A stretch of DNA of 64,000 nt. Origin: Cupriavidus gilardii (GTDB taxonomy: Bacteria; Pseudomonadota; Gammaproteobacteria; Burkholderiales; Burkholderiaceae). Shown piece after piece: positions 17,400-26,620 of this stretch; position 1 is the stretch's first letter; the number at the start of each line of letters is the position of its first letter. The stretch covers positions 1 to 64,000 of the forward strand of contig NZ_JABTYE010000025.1 in assembly GCF_013314895.1 (NCBI RefSeq). Reading direction: 5' to 3'. The notes beneath the pieces were generated by a model. That model ran no database searches. It was given only the letters and a program-made list of their open reading frames with translations, and was not told where the DNA came from. The position numbers and the translations under genes were made by a program.

Positions 17400-20021
17400 A
17401 TGCCGATCGCCTTCGCCCCTTCCTCTCCCGCCGACCCTTGCGCGCCCGCGCGGCACACCACCGCCACCGCCACCGCCACCGTAGCGGAGGCTGCCGTCTG
17501 CTTCCATTGCGCTCTGCCGGCGTCGGCCACGGAGACGCTGCGCGCGGCGGTCGGCGGCGTGGAGCGCCGCTTCTGCTGCGCCGGCTGCCTGGCGCTGGCG
17601 CAGGCGCTGGATCGGGCGGGCTTTGCCCATCTCTATGCCGGCGAATTCCGCTTCGGCCGGCCGCTCGACGACGCGGCACGCGCGCGGCTCGAGCCGGTCT
17701 GGCAGGCCTACGACACCGAGGAACTGCGCGCGCGCTTCGTGCGCCGGCTGGACGGCGCGAGGGCGCAAGGGCCCGAGGAACGATCCGAGGAGCGCTTCGA
17801 AATCACGCTGGCCCCCGAGAACATCCGCTGCGCCGCCTGTACCTGGCTGATCGAGCAGAAGCTGGCGCAGCTGCCGGGGGTCGAATCCGCGGTCGCCAAT
17901 CTGGCCACGCGCCGCGTGCTGGTGCGCTGGCGCGGCAACGCGTTGACCGTCGCCGGCCTGCTGGGCGCGCTTGCCGATATCGGCTACACCGCGTGGCCGT
18001 TCGAATTTTCCGCCGCGGACCGGCAGGACAGCGTGGCGCGGCGCGGCCTGCTGATGCGGCTGGCGGTAGCCATGCTCGGCATGATGCAGGTGATGATGTA
18101 CGCGTGGCCGGTCTACATGCACGAAGGTTCGATCGCCACCGCGCATCTGCGGCTGCTGCAATGGGCGAGCCTCGCGCTGACGCTGCCGGTGATCGTCTAC
18201 AGCGCGGCACCGATCTTTGCGGGCGCGTGGCGCAGCCTGCGCCGGGGCCATGTCGGCATGGACGTGCCGGTCGCGCTGGGGCTGGCCGCGGCCTTCGGCG
18301 CCAGTCTGCTTGCCACCGTGCGCGGCACCGGCGAGGTCTACTACGACTCGGTCACCATGTTCGTCGCCTTGCTGCTGCTGGCGCGCTATCTCGAATTGCG
18401 CGTGCGGCAGGCCTCGCGCAGCGGTGCCGAGACGCTGGCGCGCCAGTTGCCGGCCACCTGCGAACGGCTGTTGCCCGACGGCACGCCCCGCCGCGTGCCT
18501 GTCGCGCGCCTGATGCCGGGCGACCGTGTGCGCGTGCGCGCCGGCGAGATCGTGCCGGCCGATGGCGAGATCCTGGAAGGCCGCAGCGATCTCGACGAAT
18601 CGATGCTGAGCGGCGAGAGCCGGCCGGTGCCGCGCGGACCCGGGCAGCCGGTGCTGGCCGGCTGCTACAACGCCAGTAGTCCGCTGGTCATCGAAGTGCG
18701 CCAGGTCGGGGCCGGCACGCGTCTGGCGGAAATCGTCGCACTGCTGGAACGCGCGCTGGCCGACAAGCCGCGGCTTGCGGTGGTCGCCGACCGCGTGGCC
18801 GCGTGGTTCGTGGCGGCGCTGCTGGTCATTGCCGCAGCCGTGGGCCTGCTCTGGTGGTTGGTCGCGCCGGAGGGCGCGCTGATGGTCACCGTCGCGGTGC
18901 TGGTGGTCAGCTGCCCTTGCGCGCTGTCGCTGGCGACGCCTGCGGCGCTGGCGGCCGCCGGGGCGGCGCTGTCGCGGCGCGGCATGCTGCTGACGCGCGG
19001 CCATGCGCTCGAGACGCTGGCCGGGGTCACCGATGTCGTGCTCGACAAGACCGGCACGCTGACCGAAGGGCGATTTGCCGTTGCCAACGTGATCGCGCTC
19101 GGCGATCTGGCGCAGGCCGATTGCCTGACGCTGGCCGGCGCGCTGTGCCGCAGCGGCGAGCATCCGGTGGCGCGGGCGCTGGTGGCCGCAGCCGACCGCG
19201 CAGCGCAGCCGTCCGCCGCGGGCGGCGAGGGCATCGCCGGCATGGATGTCGCGCAACGACTGAGCGGCTTGCGCAATCGTCCGGGGCAGGGCGTGGAAGC
19301 GATGCTGGACGGCCGGCCGATCCGGGTGGGCCGGCGCGACTTCGTCGACACGCTGGCGCCGGCCGAGCGCGCCGTCGACGCCGCCGCCGCGCTCGAACTC
19401 TTGCGTGGCCATTTGCACGATGGCGCCTCGCCGGTGTGGTTGGGCGACGAGCGGGGTCCGCTGGCCGTGTTCGTGCTGTCCGATACCGAGCGTGCGCAGG
19501 CCGCCGATCTGCTGGCGCGTCTGCGCACGCTCGGCCTGCGTTGCCATCTGATATCGGGCGACAGCCAGCCGACGGTCCGCTGGTGGGCGCGGCATTTCGA
19601 CATCGACGACGCGCAGGGGCGCGTCAGTCCCGAGGGCAAGCGCGACTACGTCGCCGCGCTGCAGCGCGACGGGGCGGTCGTGCTGGCGGTCGGCGATGGC
19701 ATCAACGATGCGCCGGTGCTGGCACAGGCGCAGGTGTCGCTCGCTCTGGCGAGCGGCGCGCCGCTGGCGCAGGTCGGCGCCGATGCGGTGCTGACGCACG
19801 ACGGCATCGCCGAGATCGCCGCCGCGCTGGCCATCGCCCGCCGTGCACGCGCGGTGATCCGGCAGAACCTCGGCTGGGCCTTTGCCTACAACCTGGTCGC
19901 GATTCCGCTGGCCGCGAGCGGCCACCTCACGGCGTGGATGGCGGGGCTCGGCATGTCGCTGTCGTCGCTGCTGGTGGTCGCCAATGCCTGGCGCTTGCTG
20001 CGCCTGCCGAAGGGGCGCTAG
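17400..20021 (+). CDS. ccoI: cbb3-oxidase-type copper P-type ATPase (FixI/CcoI)
   Basis: 873 aa P1B-type ATPase. A long N-terminal region contains CFHCALP and RFCCAGCL cysteine clusters (FixI-type metal-binding domain), then an HMA domain with CAACTW. The transmembrane metal site is CPCALSLATPAA, the phosphorylation site DKTGTLTEG, and the hinge GDGINDAPVLAQAQVS. CcoI moves copper across the inner membrane for assembly of the cbb3 haem-copper centre. It is immediately followed by ccoS and the oxidase operon and carries its own FNR box, so it is expected to be induced when oxygen is low. Confidence 0.94.
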   Translation: MPIAFAPSSPADPCAPARHTTATATATVAEAAVCFHCALPASATETLRAAVGGVERRFCCAGCLALAQALDRAGFAHLYAGEFRFGRPLDDAARARLEPVWQAYDTEELRARFVRRLDGARAQGPEERSEERFEITLAPENIRCAACTWLIEQKLAQLPGVESAVANLATRRVLVRWRGNALTVAGLLGALADIGYTAWPFEFSAADRQDSVARRGLLMRLAVAMLGMMQVMMYAWPVYMHEGSIATAHLRLLQWASLALTLPVIVYSAAPIFAGAWRSLRRGHVGMDVPVALGLAAAFGASLLATVRGTGEVYYDSVTMFVALLLLARYLELRVRQASRSGAETLARQLPATCERLLPDGTPRRVPVARLMPGDRVRVRAGEIVPADGEILEGRSDLDESMLSGESRPVPRGPGQPVLAGCYNASSPLVIEVRQVGAGTRLAEIVALLERALADKPRLAVVADRVAAWFVAALLVIAAAVGLLWWLVAPEGALMVTVAVLVVSCPCALSLATPAALAAAGAALSRRGMLLTRGHALETLAGVTDVVLDKTGTLTEGRFAVANVIALGDLAQADCLTLAGALCRSGEHPVARALVAAADRAAQPSAAGGEGIAGMDVAQRLSGLRNRPGQGVEAMLDGRPIRVGRRDFVDTLAPAERAVDAAAALELLRGHLHDGASPVWLGDERGPLAVFVLSDTERAQAADLLARLRTLGLRCHLISGDSQPTVRWWARHFDIDDAQGRVSPEGKRDYVAALQRDGAVVLAVGDGINDAPVLAQAQVSLALASGAPLAQVGADAVLTHDGIAEIAAALAIARRARAVIRQNLGWAFAYNLVAIPLAASGHLTAWMAGLGMSLSSLLVVANAWRLLRLPKGR

Positions 20022-20037
20022 CGATGGAAACGCTGTG

Positions 20038-20253
20038 ATGGAGACATTGTTCCTGCTGGTGCCGATGAGCCTCGCGCTGGCCGCGCTGATCGCCGGCGCA
20101 TTGTGGTGGGCGCTGCGGGCCGGGCAATACGACGATCTCGAGCGGCCCGCACAGGCGATCCTGCTCGACAACGACCGTCCCGACGCCAACGCCAACGCCA
20201 ACGCCAACGCACGCGCCGTGCCGCCGCCGCTTCGTGGCGAAACGCGCCACTGA
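20038..20253 (+). CDS. ccoS: cbb3 oxidase maturation protein CcoS
   Basis: 71 aa, beginning METLFLLVPMSLALAALIAGALWWALRAGQYDDLERPA. It has one N-terminal membrane helix and then the conserved GQYDDLERPAQAIL motif of CcoS, needed for insertion of cofactors into the oxidase. The ATG overlaps the TGA of a four-codon ORF (ATG 20024) that also encodes MET-Leu, a possible coupling element or duplicated start. The tail contains an Asn-Ala repeat (20185-20209) from a GCCAAC hexamer, which looks like slippage in an unconserved region. Confidence 0.9.
   Translation: METLFLLVPMSLALAALIAGALWWALRAGQYDDLERPAQAILLDNDRPDANANANANARAVPPPLRGETRH
20185..20209 (+). repeat. GCCAAC hexamer repeat within ccoS
   Basis: About four exact tandem copies of GCCAAC encode the Ala-Asn run in the CcoS tail. 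The unit is a multiple of three, so length changes would keep the frame. Confidence 0.8.
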
Positions 20254-20280
20254 GTTTCCGCGGGCGCCGTGCATCTGCAT

Positions 20281-20304
20281 CGCCCTTGATCCGGATCAAG
20301 GGCG
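20281..20304 (+). promoter_or_regulatory. perfect FNR box within a 24-bp palindrome, ccoN promoter
   Basis: TTGAT-CCGG-ATCAA (20286-20299) is an exact FNR consensus. The symmetry extends to a perfect 24-bp palindrome with CGCCC/GGGCG arms. TACATT at 20322-20327 is the likely -10. It gives a start near 20334 and a box centre (20292.5) at about -41, a class II activator position. This is the expected oxygen-limitation switch for ccoNOQP. Confidence 0.93.
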
Positions 20305-20369
20305 CATCGCCCGACCCCTTCTACATTGACGTCATCGATCGGTTTATCACGTCAATCTTGGGGGTCTGA

Positions 20370-21869
20370 ATGGATGTCACCGCCGCCGGCCTGACCGGCA
20401 CGGCCACGCCCGCGCATGCCGACACCTTCAACTATCACGTCGTGAGGCAATTCGCCATCATGACGGTGGTCTGGGGGATCGTCGGCATGGCAGTCGGGGT
20501 GCTGCTAGCCGCGCAGCTGATATGGCCTGAGCTCAATTTCGATACGCCGTGGCTGTCGTTCGGCCGCCTGCGTCCGCTGCATACCAATGCGGTGATCTTC
20601 GCCTTCGGCGGCAGCGCGCTGTTTGCCACCTCGTACTACGTGGTGCAGCGGACCTGCCAGGCGCGCCTGTTTGCCGCGCCGCTGGCGGCCTTCACCTTCT
20701 GGGGCTGGCAGATCGTGATCGTGGCCGCGGCCATCACGCTGCCGCTGGGCATCACCACGTCGAAGGAATACGCCGAGCTGGAATGGCCGATCGACCTGCT
20801 GATCGCGGCGGTATGGATCGCCTATGCGATCGTGTTCTTCGGCACCATCATCCGGCGCAAGACCCGCCATATCTACGTCGCCAACTGGTTCTTCGGCGCC
20901 TACATTCTGACGATCGCGATCCTGCATATCGTCAACAACATCGAGCTGCCGGCGTCGTTGTGGAAGTCGTATTCCGCGTACGCCGGCGTGCAGGATGCGA
21001 TGGTGCAGTGGTGGTACGGCCATAACGCGGTCGGCTTCTTCCTGACCACCAGCTTCCTCGGCATGATGTACTACTTCATTCCGAAGCAGGCCGAGCGGCC
21101 GATCTATTCGTACCGGCTGTCGATCGTCCATTTCTGGGCGCTGAACTTCACCTACATGTGGGCCGGTCCCCACCATCTGCAATACACCGCGTTGCCCGAC
21201 TGGGCGCAGTCGCTGGGCATGGTGTTCTCGCTGATCCTGCTGGCGCCGTCGTGGGGCGGCATGATCAACGGGATCATGACGATGTCGGGCGCCTGGCACA
21301 AGCTGCGTACCGATCCGATCCTGAAGTTCCTGGTGGTGGCGCTGTCCTTCTACGGCATGGCGACCTTCGAGGGCTCGATGATGTCGATCAAGACCGTCAA
21401 CGCGCTGTCGCACTACACCGACTGGACCATCGGCCACGTGCATTCGGGCGCGCTGGGCTGGGTCGCGATGATCACGATCGGCTCGCTGTACTACCTGGTG
21501 CCGCGCCTGTTTGGACAGCAGAGGATGTATAGCGTGCGCGCGATCGAATGGCACTTCTGGATCGCGACCATCGGCGTGGTGCTCTATATCGCCTCGATGT
21601 GGATCGCCGGCGTGATGGAAGGACTGATGTGGCGCGCCACGCAGCCCGACGGCACGCTGACCTATGCCTTCGTCGAAGCGGTCAAGGCCAAGACCCCGTT
21701 CTACCTGATCCGTCTGCTGGGCGGCCTGTGCTTCCTCGCCGGCATGCTGGTGATGGCGTGGAACGTGGCGCGCACGATTGCAGGCCGCCGCGCCTTCGAT
21801 GCGGTGATTCCGGCGGGCACTACCGTCGCGGCCGCCGCCGCGAGCGCCGCGACCGCCCCCGCCGCCTGA
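20370..21869 (+). CDS. ccoN: cbb3-type cytochrome c oxidase subunit I
   Basis: 499 aa, 12 or more membrane helices. This is the catalytic haem-copper subunit, which reduces oxygen at the haem b3-CuB site. Visible features: N-terminal [31 protein letters not shown] (haem ligand His), [13 protein letters not shown], the MWAGPHHL segment of the CuB ligands and HVHSGALGW. It lacks the CuA subunit of aa3 oxidases and uses CcoO and CcoP instead. A G-rich ribosome-binding region precedes ATG 20370. First gene of ccoNOQP, under a perfect FNR box. Confidence 0.96.
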   Translation: MDVTAAGLTGTATPAHADTFNYHVVRQFAIMTVVWGIVGMAVGVLLAAQLIWPELNFDTPWLSFGRLRPLHTNAVIFAFGGSALFATSYYVVQRTCQARLFAAPLAAFTFWGWQIVIVAAAITLPLGITTSKEYAELEWPIDLLIAAVWIAYAIVFFGTIIRRKTRHIYVANWFFGAYILTIAILHIVNNIELPASLWKSYSAYAGVQDAMVQWWYGHNAVGFFLTTSFLGMMYYFIPKQAERPIYSYRLSIVHFWALNFTYMWAGPHHLQYTALPDWAQSLGMVFSLILLAPSWGGMINGIMTMSGAWHKLRTDPILKFLVVALSFYGMATFEGSMMSIKTVNALSHYTDWTIGHVHSGALGWVAMITIGSLYYLVPRLFGQQRMYSVRAIEWHFWIATIGVVLYIASMWIAGVMEGLMWRATQPDGTLTYAFVEAVKAKTPFYLIRLLGGLCFLAGMLVMAWNVARTIAGRRAFDAVIPAGTTVAAAAASAATAPAA

Positions 21870-21888
21870 ATGCCATCCGGATTCCATC

Positions 21889-22533
21889 ATGTCCCAACAA
21901 CGACGCTTCTTTTCGCACGAGACGCTGGAGAAGAACATCGGCTGGCTGATCGTCTGCACCATCGTGGTCGTCAGCATCGCCGGCTTCGTGCAGATCCTGC
22001 CGCTGTTCTTCCAGCATTCGACCACGCAGCCCGATCCGGGCATCGTCCCCTACTCGCCGCTGCGGCTGATGGGCCGCGACATCTATATCCGCGAGGGCTG
22101 CGTCGGCTGCCACTCGCAGCAGGTGCGCACGCTGCAGGCCGAGGTCGAGCGCTACGGGCCTTATTCGACCGCCGGCGAGTCGGTCTACGACCATCCGTTC
22201 CTGTGGGGCTCCAAGCGTACCGGTCCTGACCTGGCCCGCGTGGGCGGCCGCTACTCGGACGACTGGCAACGCATCCACCTGCGCAATCCGCGCGACGTCG
22301 TGCCGGAGTCGGTGATGCCTTCGTATCCGTGGCTGGCGAAGACCGCGCTGCCGACCGACGACATCCGCCAGCGCATGCGGACGCTGCGCGCGCTCGGCGT
22401 GCCCTACAGCGAGGCCGACATCGAGGCGGCGCCGGACGCGTTGAAGGGCAAGACCGAGGAGGATGCGCTGGTGGCCTATCTGCAGGGCCTTGGCACCAAT
22501 CGCCGCACGCTGGCGCCGACCGCGGGGCAATGA
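21889..22533 (+). CDS. ccoO: cbb3 oxidase subunit II, mono-haem cytochrome c
   Basis: 214 aa. One N-terminal membrane anchor (about residues 17-40) is followed by a periplasmic cytochrome c domain with the haem motif CVGCH ([13 protein letters not shown]). The axial methionine is probably in [10 protein letters not shown]. It passes electrons from CcoP to CcoN. The stop codon overlaps the start of ccoQ by ATGA, showing tight coupling in the operon. Confidence 0.96.
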   Translation: MSQQRRFFSHETLEKNIGWLIVCTIVVVSIAGFVQILPLFFQHSTTQPDPGIVPYSPLRLMGRDIYIREGCVGCHSQQVRTLQAEVERYGPYSTAGESVYDHPFLWGSKRTGPDLARVGGRYSDDWQRIHLRNPRDVVPESVMPSYPWLAKTALPTDDIRQRMRTLRALGVPYSEADIEAAPDALKGKTEEDALVAYLQGLGTNRRTLAPTAGQ

Positions 22534-22784
22534 CCATGGCGACCTTGACCGCGTTTTCCACGCTGATCTTCCTCGTCGTCTTTATCGGCATCGTCTGCTG
22601 GGCGTGGTCCGGCGGGCGCCGCCATGCCAATCGGGAAGCCGCCTGGCTGCCGTTCGCATTGCCCGACGAGGCAGGCGGCGAGGTCCGCGAGGTCGGAGAA
22701 GAGGCTGGCAGAGAGGGCACTGGCGACAGCAGGGCGGTGCCGCGCGACGCCGCGCGGGCACACGCCATCGAGCAGGGACATTGA
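22530..22784 (+). CDS. ccoQ: cbb3 oxidase subunit CcoQ
   Basis: 84 aa, start overlapping the ccoO stop (an alternative ATG is at 22536). One membrane helix ([15 protein letters not shown]) is followed by [15 protein letters not shown], the usual CcoQ pattern, which helps stabilise the oxidase complex. The tail from about residue 45 is unusually long and acidic ([14 protein letters not shown]) compared with the roughly 50-60 residues typical of CcoQ; its role is unknown. Confidence 0.88.
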   Translation: MTMATLTAFSTLIFLVVFIGIVCWAWSGGRRHANREAAWLPFALPDEAGGEVREVGEEAGREGTGDSRAVPRDAARAHAIEQGH

Positions 22785-22788
22785 CGTC

Positions 22789-23751
22789 ATGAGCGACTTT
22801 ATTTCGGATTTCTGGGGCTATTACATCGGTGCGATCGCGCTGGGCGGCATCGTCTGGTGCGTCTGGCTGCTGTTCTCGCAGACGCGCGTCGCCAAGGGCG
22901 CGGCCGCATCCGACGTGGCTCCGGCCGTCGATGCCGGCGCCCAGGCGCACGACACCGGCCACGTGTGGGACGACGATCTGCGCGAGCTGAACAACCCGCT
23001 GCCGCGCTGGTGGATGTGGATGTTCCTGCTGAGCTGCGTGTTCGCGCTCGGCTACCTGCTGCTGTATCCCGGCCTGGGCGCGTATCGCGGCATGCTCGGC
23101 TTCACCAGCCGGGGCGAGCTGGCAGAGCAGCGGCGGGCCGCGCTGCGCGGCCAGCAGGCGGTGTACGGCAAGTACATGGATCTGAAGATCGAACAGGTGG
23201 CGGCCGATCCCGAGGCGCGCGAGATCGGCCAGCGGCTGTTCCTGAACTACTGCGCGCAGTGCCATGGCTCGGACGCGCGCGGCAGCCGCGGCTTTCCCGA
23301 TCTGACCGATCGCGACTGGCTCCACGGCGGCGATCCGGCCGTCATCATGCAGAGCATCGCCAAGGGCCGGCATGGCGTGATGCCGTCGTTCGCCGCTGTC
23401 ATCGACGAGAAGGGGGCAGGCGATGTCGCGCAATACGTGCGTTCGCTGTCGGGCCTCGCCTTCAACCCGATTCGCGCGGCGCGCGGCGAGCCCGTCTTCA
23501 AGTCGACTTGCGTCGCCTGTCACGGCGGCACGGGGAAGGGCAATCAGGCACTCGGCGCGCCGAATCTGACCGACAAGGTATGGCTGCATGGCAGCAGCGA
23601 GGCTCAGATCGTCAAGGCGATCCTGCAGGGCCACGACAACCGGATGCCGGCGCACGAGGACATCCTGACGCCCGAGCGGATTCGCATGCTGACCGCCTAC
23701 GTCTGGGGACTGTCTGCCGACAGCACCGCGATGCCGGCGGCGGGGCAGTGA
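22789..23751 (+). CDS. ccoP: cbb3 oxidase subunit III, di-haem cytochrome c
   Basis: 320 aa from ATG 22789 (MSDFISDFWGYYIGAIALGG), 4 bp after ccoQ. Two membrane segments (residues about 11-30 and 78-98) precede two cytochrome c domains with haem motifs CAQCH and CVACH. HVWDDDLRELNNPLPRWW between the helices is a CcoP signature. It accepts electrons from periplasmic cytochrome c and feeds CcoO. The last gene of the structural operon, 52 bp before ccoG. Confidence 0.96.
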   Translation: MSDFISDFWGYYIGAIALGGIVWCVWLLFSQTRVAKGAAASDVAPAVDAGAQAHDTGHVWDDDLRELNNPLPRWWMWMFLLSCVFALGYLLLYPGLGAYRGMLGFTSRGELAEQRRAALRGQQAVYGKYMDLKIEQVAADPEAREIGQRLFLNYCAQCHGSDARGSRGFPDLTDRDWLHGGDPAVIMQSIAKGRHGVMPSFAAVIDEKGAGDVAQYVRSLSGLAFNPIRAARGEPVFKSTCVACHGGTGKGNQALGAPNLTDKVWLHGSSEAQIVKAILQGHDNRMPAHEDILTPERIRMLTAYVWGLSADSTAMPAAGQ

Positions 23752-23803
23752 TGGACACCGCTTCCCGCAATCGGTTCGCGACCCGCCATCTGCGAGGACG
23801 GTC

Positions 23804-25222
23804 ATGAACGCGCCCGGCATCGATCCGACCGAGGCCTCGCTGTACGAGGTCCGCCGCAAGATCTATCCGCGCGCGGTGACGGGCGCGTTCGCCCGCTGGC
23901 GCATTGCGATGCTGCTGGCGACGCAACTGGTGTTCTACGGCACGCCGTGGCTGCAGTGGAACGGCCGCCAGGCGGTGCTGTTCGACCTCGGCGCGCGCAA
24001 GTTCTATCTGTTCGGCCTGGTGCTGTGGCCGCAGGACGTGATCTATCTGGCCGTGCTGCTGGTGATCTCGGCGCTGTCGCTGTTCCTGTTCACCGCGATC
24101 GCGGGGCGGCTGTTCTGCGGCTATGCCTGCCCGCAAACGGTCTACACCGAGATCTTCCTGTGGATCGAGCGCAAGGTGGAGGGCGATCGCATCGCGCGCA
24201 TTCGCCTCGACGGCGAGCGCTGGAGCCCGCGCAAGCTGCGCATCAAGGCCACCAAGCACCTGCTGTGGATCGCGCTCGCGCTGTGGACCGGCTTCACCTT
24301 CGTCGGCTACTTCTCGCCGATCGATGCGCTGGGCAGCACGGTGCTGAACCTGTCCACCGGGCCGTGGGAAACGTTCTGGATCGGCTTCTATGCGTTCGCC
24401 ACCTGGGGCAACGCCGGCTTCATGCGCGAGCAGGTCTGCAAGTACATGTGCCCCTATGCGCGGTTCCAGAGCGTGATGATCGACAAGGACACCTATGTGG
24501 TGACCTACGACGCGCAGCGCGGCGAGCCGCGCGGCTCCCGTTCGCGCAAGGCCGATCCGAGGGCGATGGGCATCGGCGATTGCGTGGACTGCAGCATCTG
24601 CGTGCAGGTCTGCCCGACCGGCATCGATATCCGCGACGGCCTGCAGTACGAATGCATCGGCTGCGGGGCGTGCATCGATGCCTGCAATCAGGTCATGGAC
24701 AAGATGCGCTATCCGCGCGGGCTGATCCGCTACACCTCCGAGAACGCGATGCGTCGTGCGCTGTCGGCCGCCACTGCGCGCCGCCGGATGATTCGCCCGC
24801 GCATCGTGCTGTATGCGGTGCTGTGGCTGGCGCTGGCCGGCGGCTTCGTCTGGTCGATGGCGGTGCGCACGCCGCTGAAGGTGGACATCCTGCGCGATCG
24901 GCAGGCGCTGGCGCGCGAGGTCGACGGGCGCTGGATCGAAAACGTCTACCGGCTGCAGTTGATCAACACGACAGAGCGCGAGATGGACGTCGCCATCGCC
25001 GCGCAGAGCCCGGACTTGCCGGGGCTGTCCGTCGAGTACGAAGACGGCGCCAGCCATCTCGCGCCAACCTCGAACCGGCTGCTGCCGCTGCGGCTGCGCG
25101 TGCCGCTGGAGCAGGCCGCGTCGGGCACCCATGTGGTCGATATCGTCGTCCATGGTGCCGTCGGCAGCGAGCCGGTGCAGGTGCGGCAGTCCACCCGCTT
25201 TATCGTTCCCGATCAACCGTAA
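23804..25222 (+). CDS. ccoG: cbb3 accessory iron-sulfur membrane protein CcoG (RdxA)
   Basis: 472 aa polyferredoxin-like protein. Several membrane spans lie in the first 200 residues (includes GYACPQTVYTEIFLWIE). Two 4Fe-4S motifs follow: CVDCSICVQVCP and CIGCGACIDACNQ. A C-terminal span and a periplasmic Ig-like domain (VYRLQLINTTEREMDVAI) complete the FixG/CcoG layout. It acts as a cupric reductase in assembly of the oxidase copper site, by the established role of the family. Followed at 26 bp by fixH. Confidence 0.94.
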   Translation: MNAPGIDPTEASLYEVRRKIYPRAVTGAFARWRIAMLLATQLVFYGTPWLQWNGRQAVLFDLGARKFYLFGLVLWPQDVIYLAVLLVISALSLFLFTAIAGRLFCGYACPQTVYTEIFLWIERKVEGDRIARIRLDGERWSPRKLRIKATKHLLWIALALWTGFTFVGYFSPIDALGSTVLNLSTGPWETFWIGFYAFATWGNAGFMREQVCKYMCPYARFQSVMIDKDTYVVTYDAQRGEPRGSRSRKADPRAMGIGDCVDCSICVQVCPTGIDIRDGLQYECIGCGACIDACNQVMDKMRYPRGLIRYTSENAMRRALSAATARRRMIRPRIVLYAVLWLALAGGFVWSMAVRTPLKVDILRDRQALAREVDGRWIENVYRLQLINTTEREMDVAIAAQSPDLPGLSVEYEDGASHLAPTSNRLLPLRLRVPLEQAASGTHVVDIVVHGAVGSEPVQVRQSTRFIVPDQP

Positions 25223-25248
25223 CCAGGCATCGACAACGAGGCATCGAC

Positions 25249-25494
25249 ATGTCCCAATGCAAACCGTGGTGGAAGGAACCGTGGCCGTGGCTGCTGATCA
25301 GTGGCCCCGCGATGGCGATGATGGGCTGCGCGGCGACGATCTGGGTCGCGATGCAGCACGCGGATCGGCCCATCGTCGATGGCGTGGTGCGTCAGGGGCT
25401 GGTAATCCGGCAGGCCGCGAAGGCAACGGCGGTGGTGCCGGCCGCGCGGGCCACGCACGCCGGCGCCAATCCGCAAGCGGCGGCACGGCCATGA
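25249..25494 (+). CDS. fixH: FixH-family cbb3 assembly protein, short
   Basis: 81 aa. The sequence starts MSQCKPWWKEPWPWLLISGP, then one membrane helix containing MMGCAATIWVA, and ADRPIVDGVVRQGLVI. The KPWWKEPWPW N-terminus followed by a single helix is the FixH hallmark. The protein is shorter than rhizobial FixH (about 150 aa), the usual situation in Burkholderiaceae. It sits between ccoG and the next small gene, with which it overlaps by ATGA, and is thought to help copper-pump or oxidase assembly. Confidence 0.85.
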   Translation: MSQCKPWWKEPWPWLLISGPAMAMMGCAATIWVAMQHADRPIVDGVVRQGLVIRQAAKATAVVPAARATHAGANPQAAARP

Positions 25495-25760
25495 AGGCGC
25501 GCTGGCTGATGTGGGTGCTGTGGCCCGCTTTCGTCGGCGCGGCGGTAGCGTTCGTGCTGGTGTTCTCGCTGATCGATCCGCGCGAGTTGCGGATCCTGGG
25601 GCAGCCGCTGGAACTGTCGCACGGTGCGGTCTATACGATCGGCTTCGCGGTCGCGTGGGCGGTGTGCGCGCTGTCCAGCGCGCTGACGCTGTGCATGCTG
25701 CCGGCCTCGATCCTGGCGCCGAGTTCGGCCCCGATGTCGGCGGCCGACGAACTGGAGTAG
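25491..25760 (+). CDS. small membrane protein of the cbb3 locus, function unknown
   Basis: 89 aa with two predicted membrane helices, residues about 7-28 (LWPAFVGAAVAFVLVFSLI) and 45-70 (AVYTIGFAVAWAVCALSSAL). The middle reads DPRELRILGQPLELS and the tail is Ser/Pro/Ala-rich. Start and stop overlap fixH by ATGA, so it is translationally coupled to the assembly genes and probably linked to oxidase assembly. I do not recognise a named family. Confidence 0.85.
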   Translation: MKARWLMWVLWPAFVGAAVAFVLVFSLIDPRELRILGQPLELSHGAVYTIGFAVAWAVCALSSALTLCMLPASILAPSSAPMSAADELE

Positions 25761-25791
25761 GGCGATGGACGACGCCACCGCCGTGCCGGCA

Positions 25792-26559
25792 TCAGCAGGC
25801 CGTCCTGCCCAGCAGCTGGCGGATGCCGTCCATGTCGACCAGCTTCACATGGCGCTGGCGGATCTGGATCAGGCCCGCTTCGGCGAAGCGCGAGAACAGG
25901 CGGCTGACGGTCTCGAGCTTCAGGCCCAGATAGCTGCCGATTTCCTCGCGGCTCATCCGCAGCACGAACTCGGACGCCGAATAGCCGCGTGCCGCCAGGC
26001 GCTCGGACAGGCTGATCAGAAAGCCCGCCAGCCGCTCTTCGGCGCGCATCGAGCCCAGCGTGATCAGCATCATCTGATCCTGCGTGATTTCCTTGCTCAT
26101 CAGCCGCATGAACTGGTGCTGCAGCGAAGGCAGCGAGGCCGACAGCGTCTGTATCTCGTCGTAGCGGACCACGCAGACCTCGGTGTCTTCCAGCGCGGTC
26201 GCGTCCGATGCATGCCGCATCTCGGTCAGGCCATCGAAGCCGACCACTTCGCCGGGCAGGTGAAAGCCGGTGATCTGCGCGCGGCCGTCCTCCATCGTCA
26301 CGTGCGTCTTCAGCGTACCGAAACGGATCGCATAGACCGCGTCGAGCGGATCGCCAAGGCGATAGAGCGGTTCGCCCTTGCGCACGCGCACGCGTTCCTG
26401 CACCAGCGCGTCCATCTTTTCGACGTCCTGCGCCGACATGCCGATCGGCAGGCACAGCTGTCCCAGCGAGCAGGTGGAACAGCGGGTCGATTGGTCGTTC
26501 AGGGGAATGGCGTTCAGCAATTGGAATCCGCGCGAAGGGAAGGGGGTTGCCATCGACAT
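25792..26559 (-). CDS. fnr: FNR/Anr-type oxygen-sensing transcription regulator
   Basis: 255 aa from ATG 26559 (MSMATPFPSRG); other in-frame ATGs are at 26553 and 26586. The Fe-S sensor cysteines are C27, C30 and C36 (CSTCSLGQLC) plus C129 (EVCVV). A cNMP-like beta roll and dimer helix follow, then the helix-turn-helix EIGSYLGLKLETVSRLFSRF, whose E-SR recognition residues read TTGAT half-sites. It is therefore the expected activator of the boxes before ccoI and ccoN. It is convergent with the cbb3 assembly genes and divergent from the SafE-like gene. ATTCTA at 26585-26590 (TAGAAT on the minus strand) is a possible -10. Confidence 0.95.
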   Translation of the reverse strand: MSMATPFPSRGFQLLNAIPLNDQSTRCSTCSLGQLCLPIGMSAQDVEKMDALVQERVRVRKGEPLYRLGDPLDAVYAIRFGTLKTHVTMEDGRAQITGFHLPGEVVGFDGLTEMRHASDATALEDTEVCVVRYDEIQTLSASLPSLQHQFMRLMSKEITQDQMMLITLGSMRAEERLAGFLISLSERLAARGYSASEFVLRMSREEIGSYLGLKLETVSRLFSRFAEAGLIQIRQRHVKLVDMDGIRQLLGRTAC

Positions 26560-26620
26560 CGCGATGGGCGCAAAGCGTGCGGGCATTCTACCGTGCACCC
26601 TCTGACCAGGGGAGCCTGAG

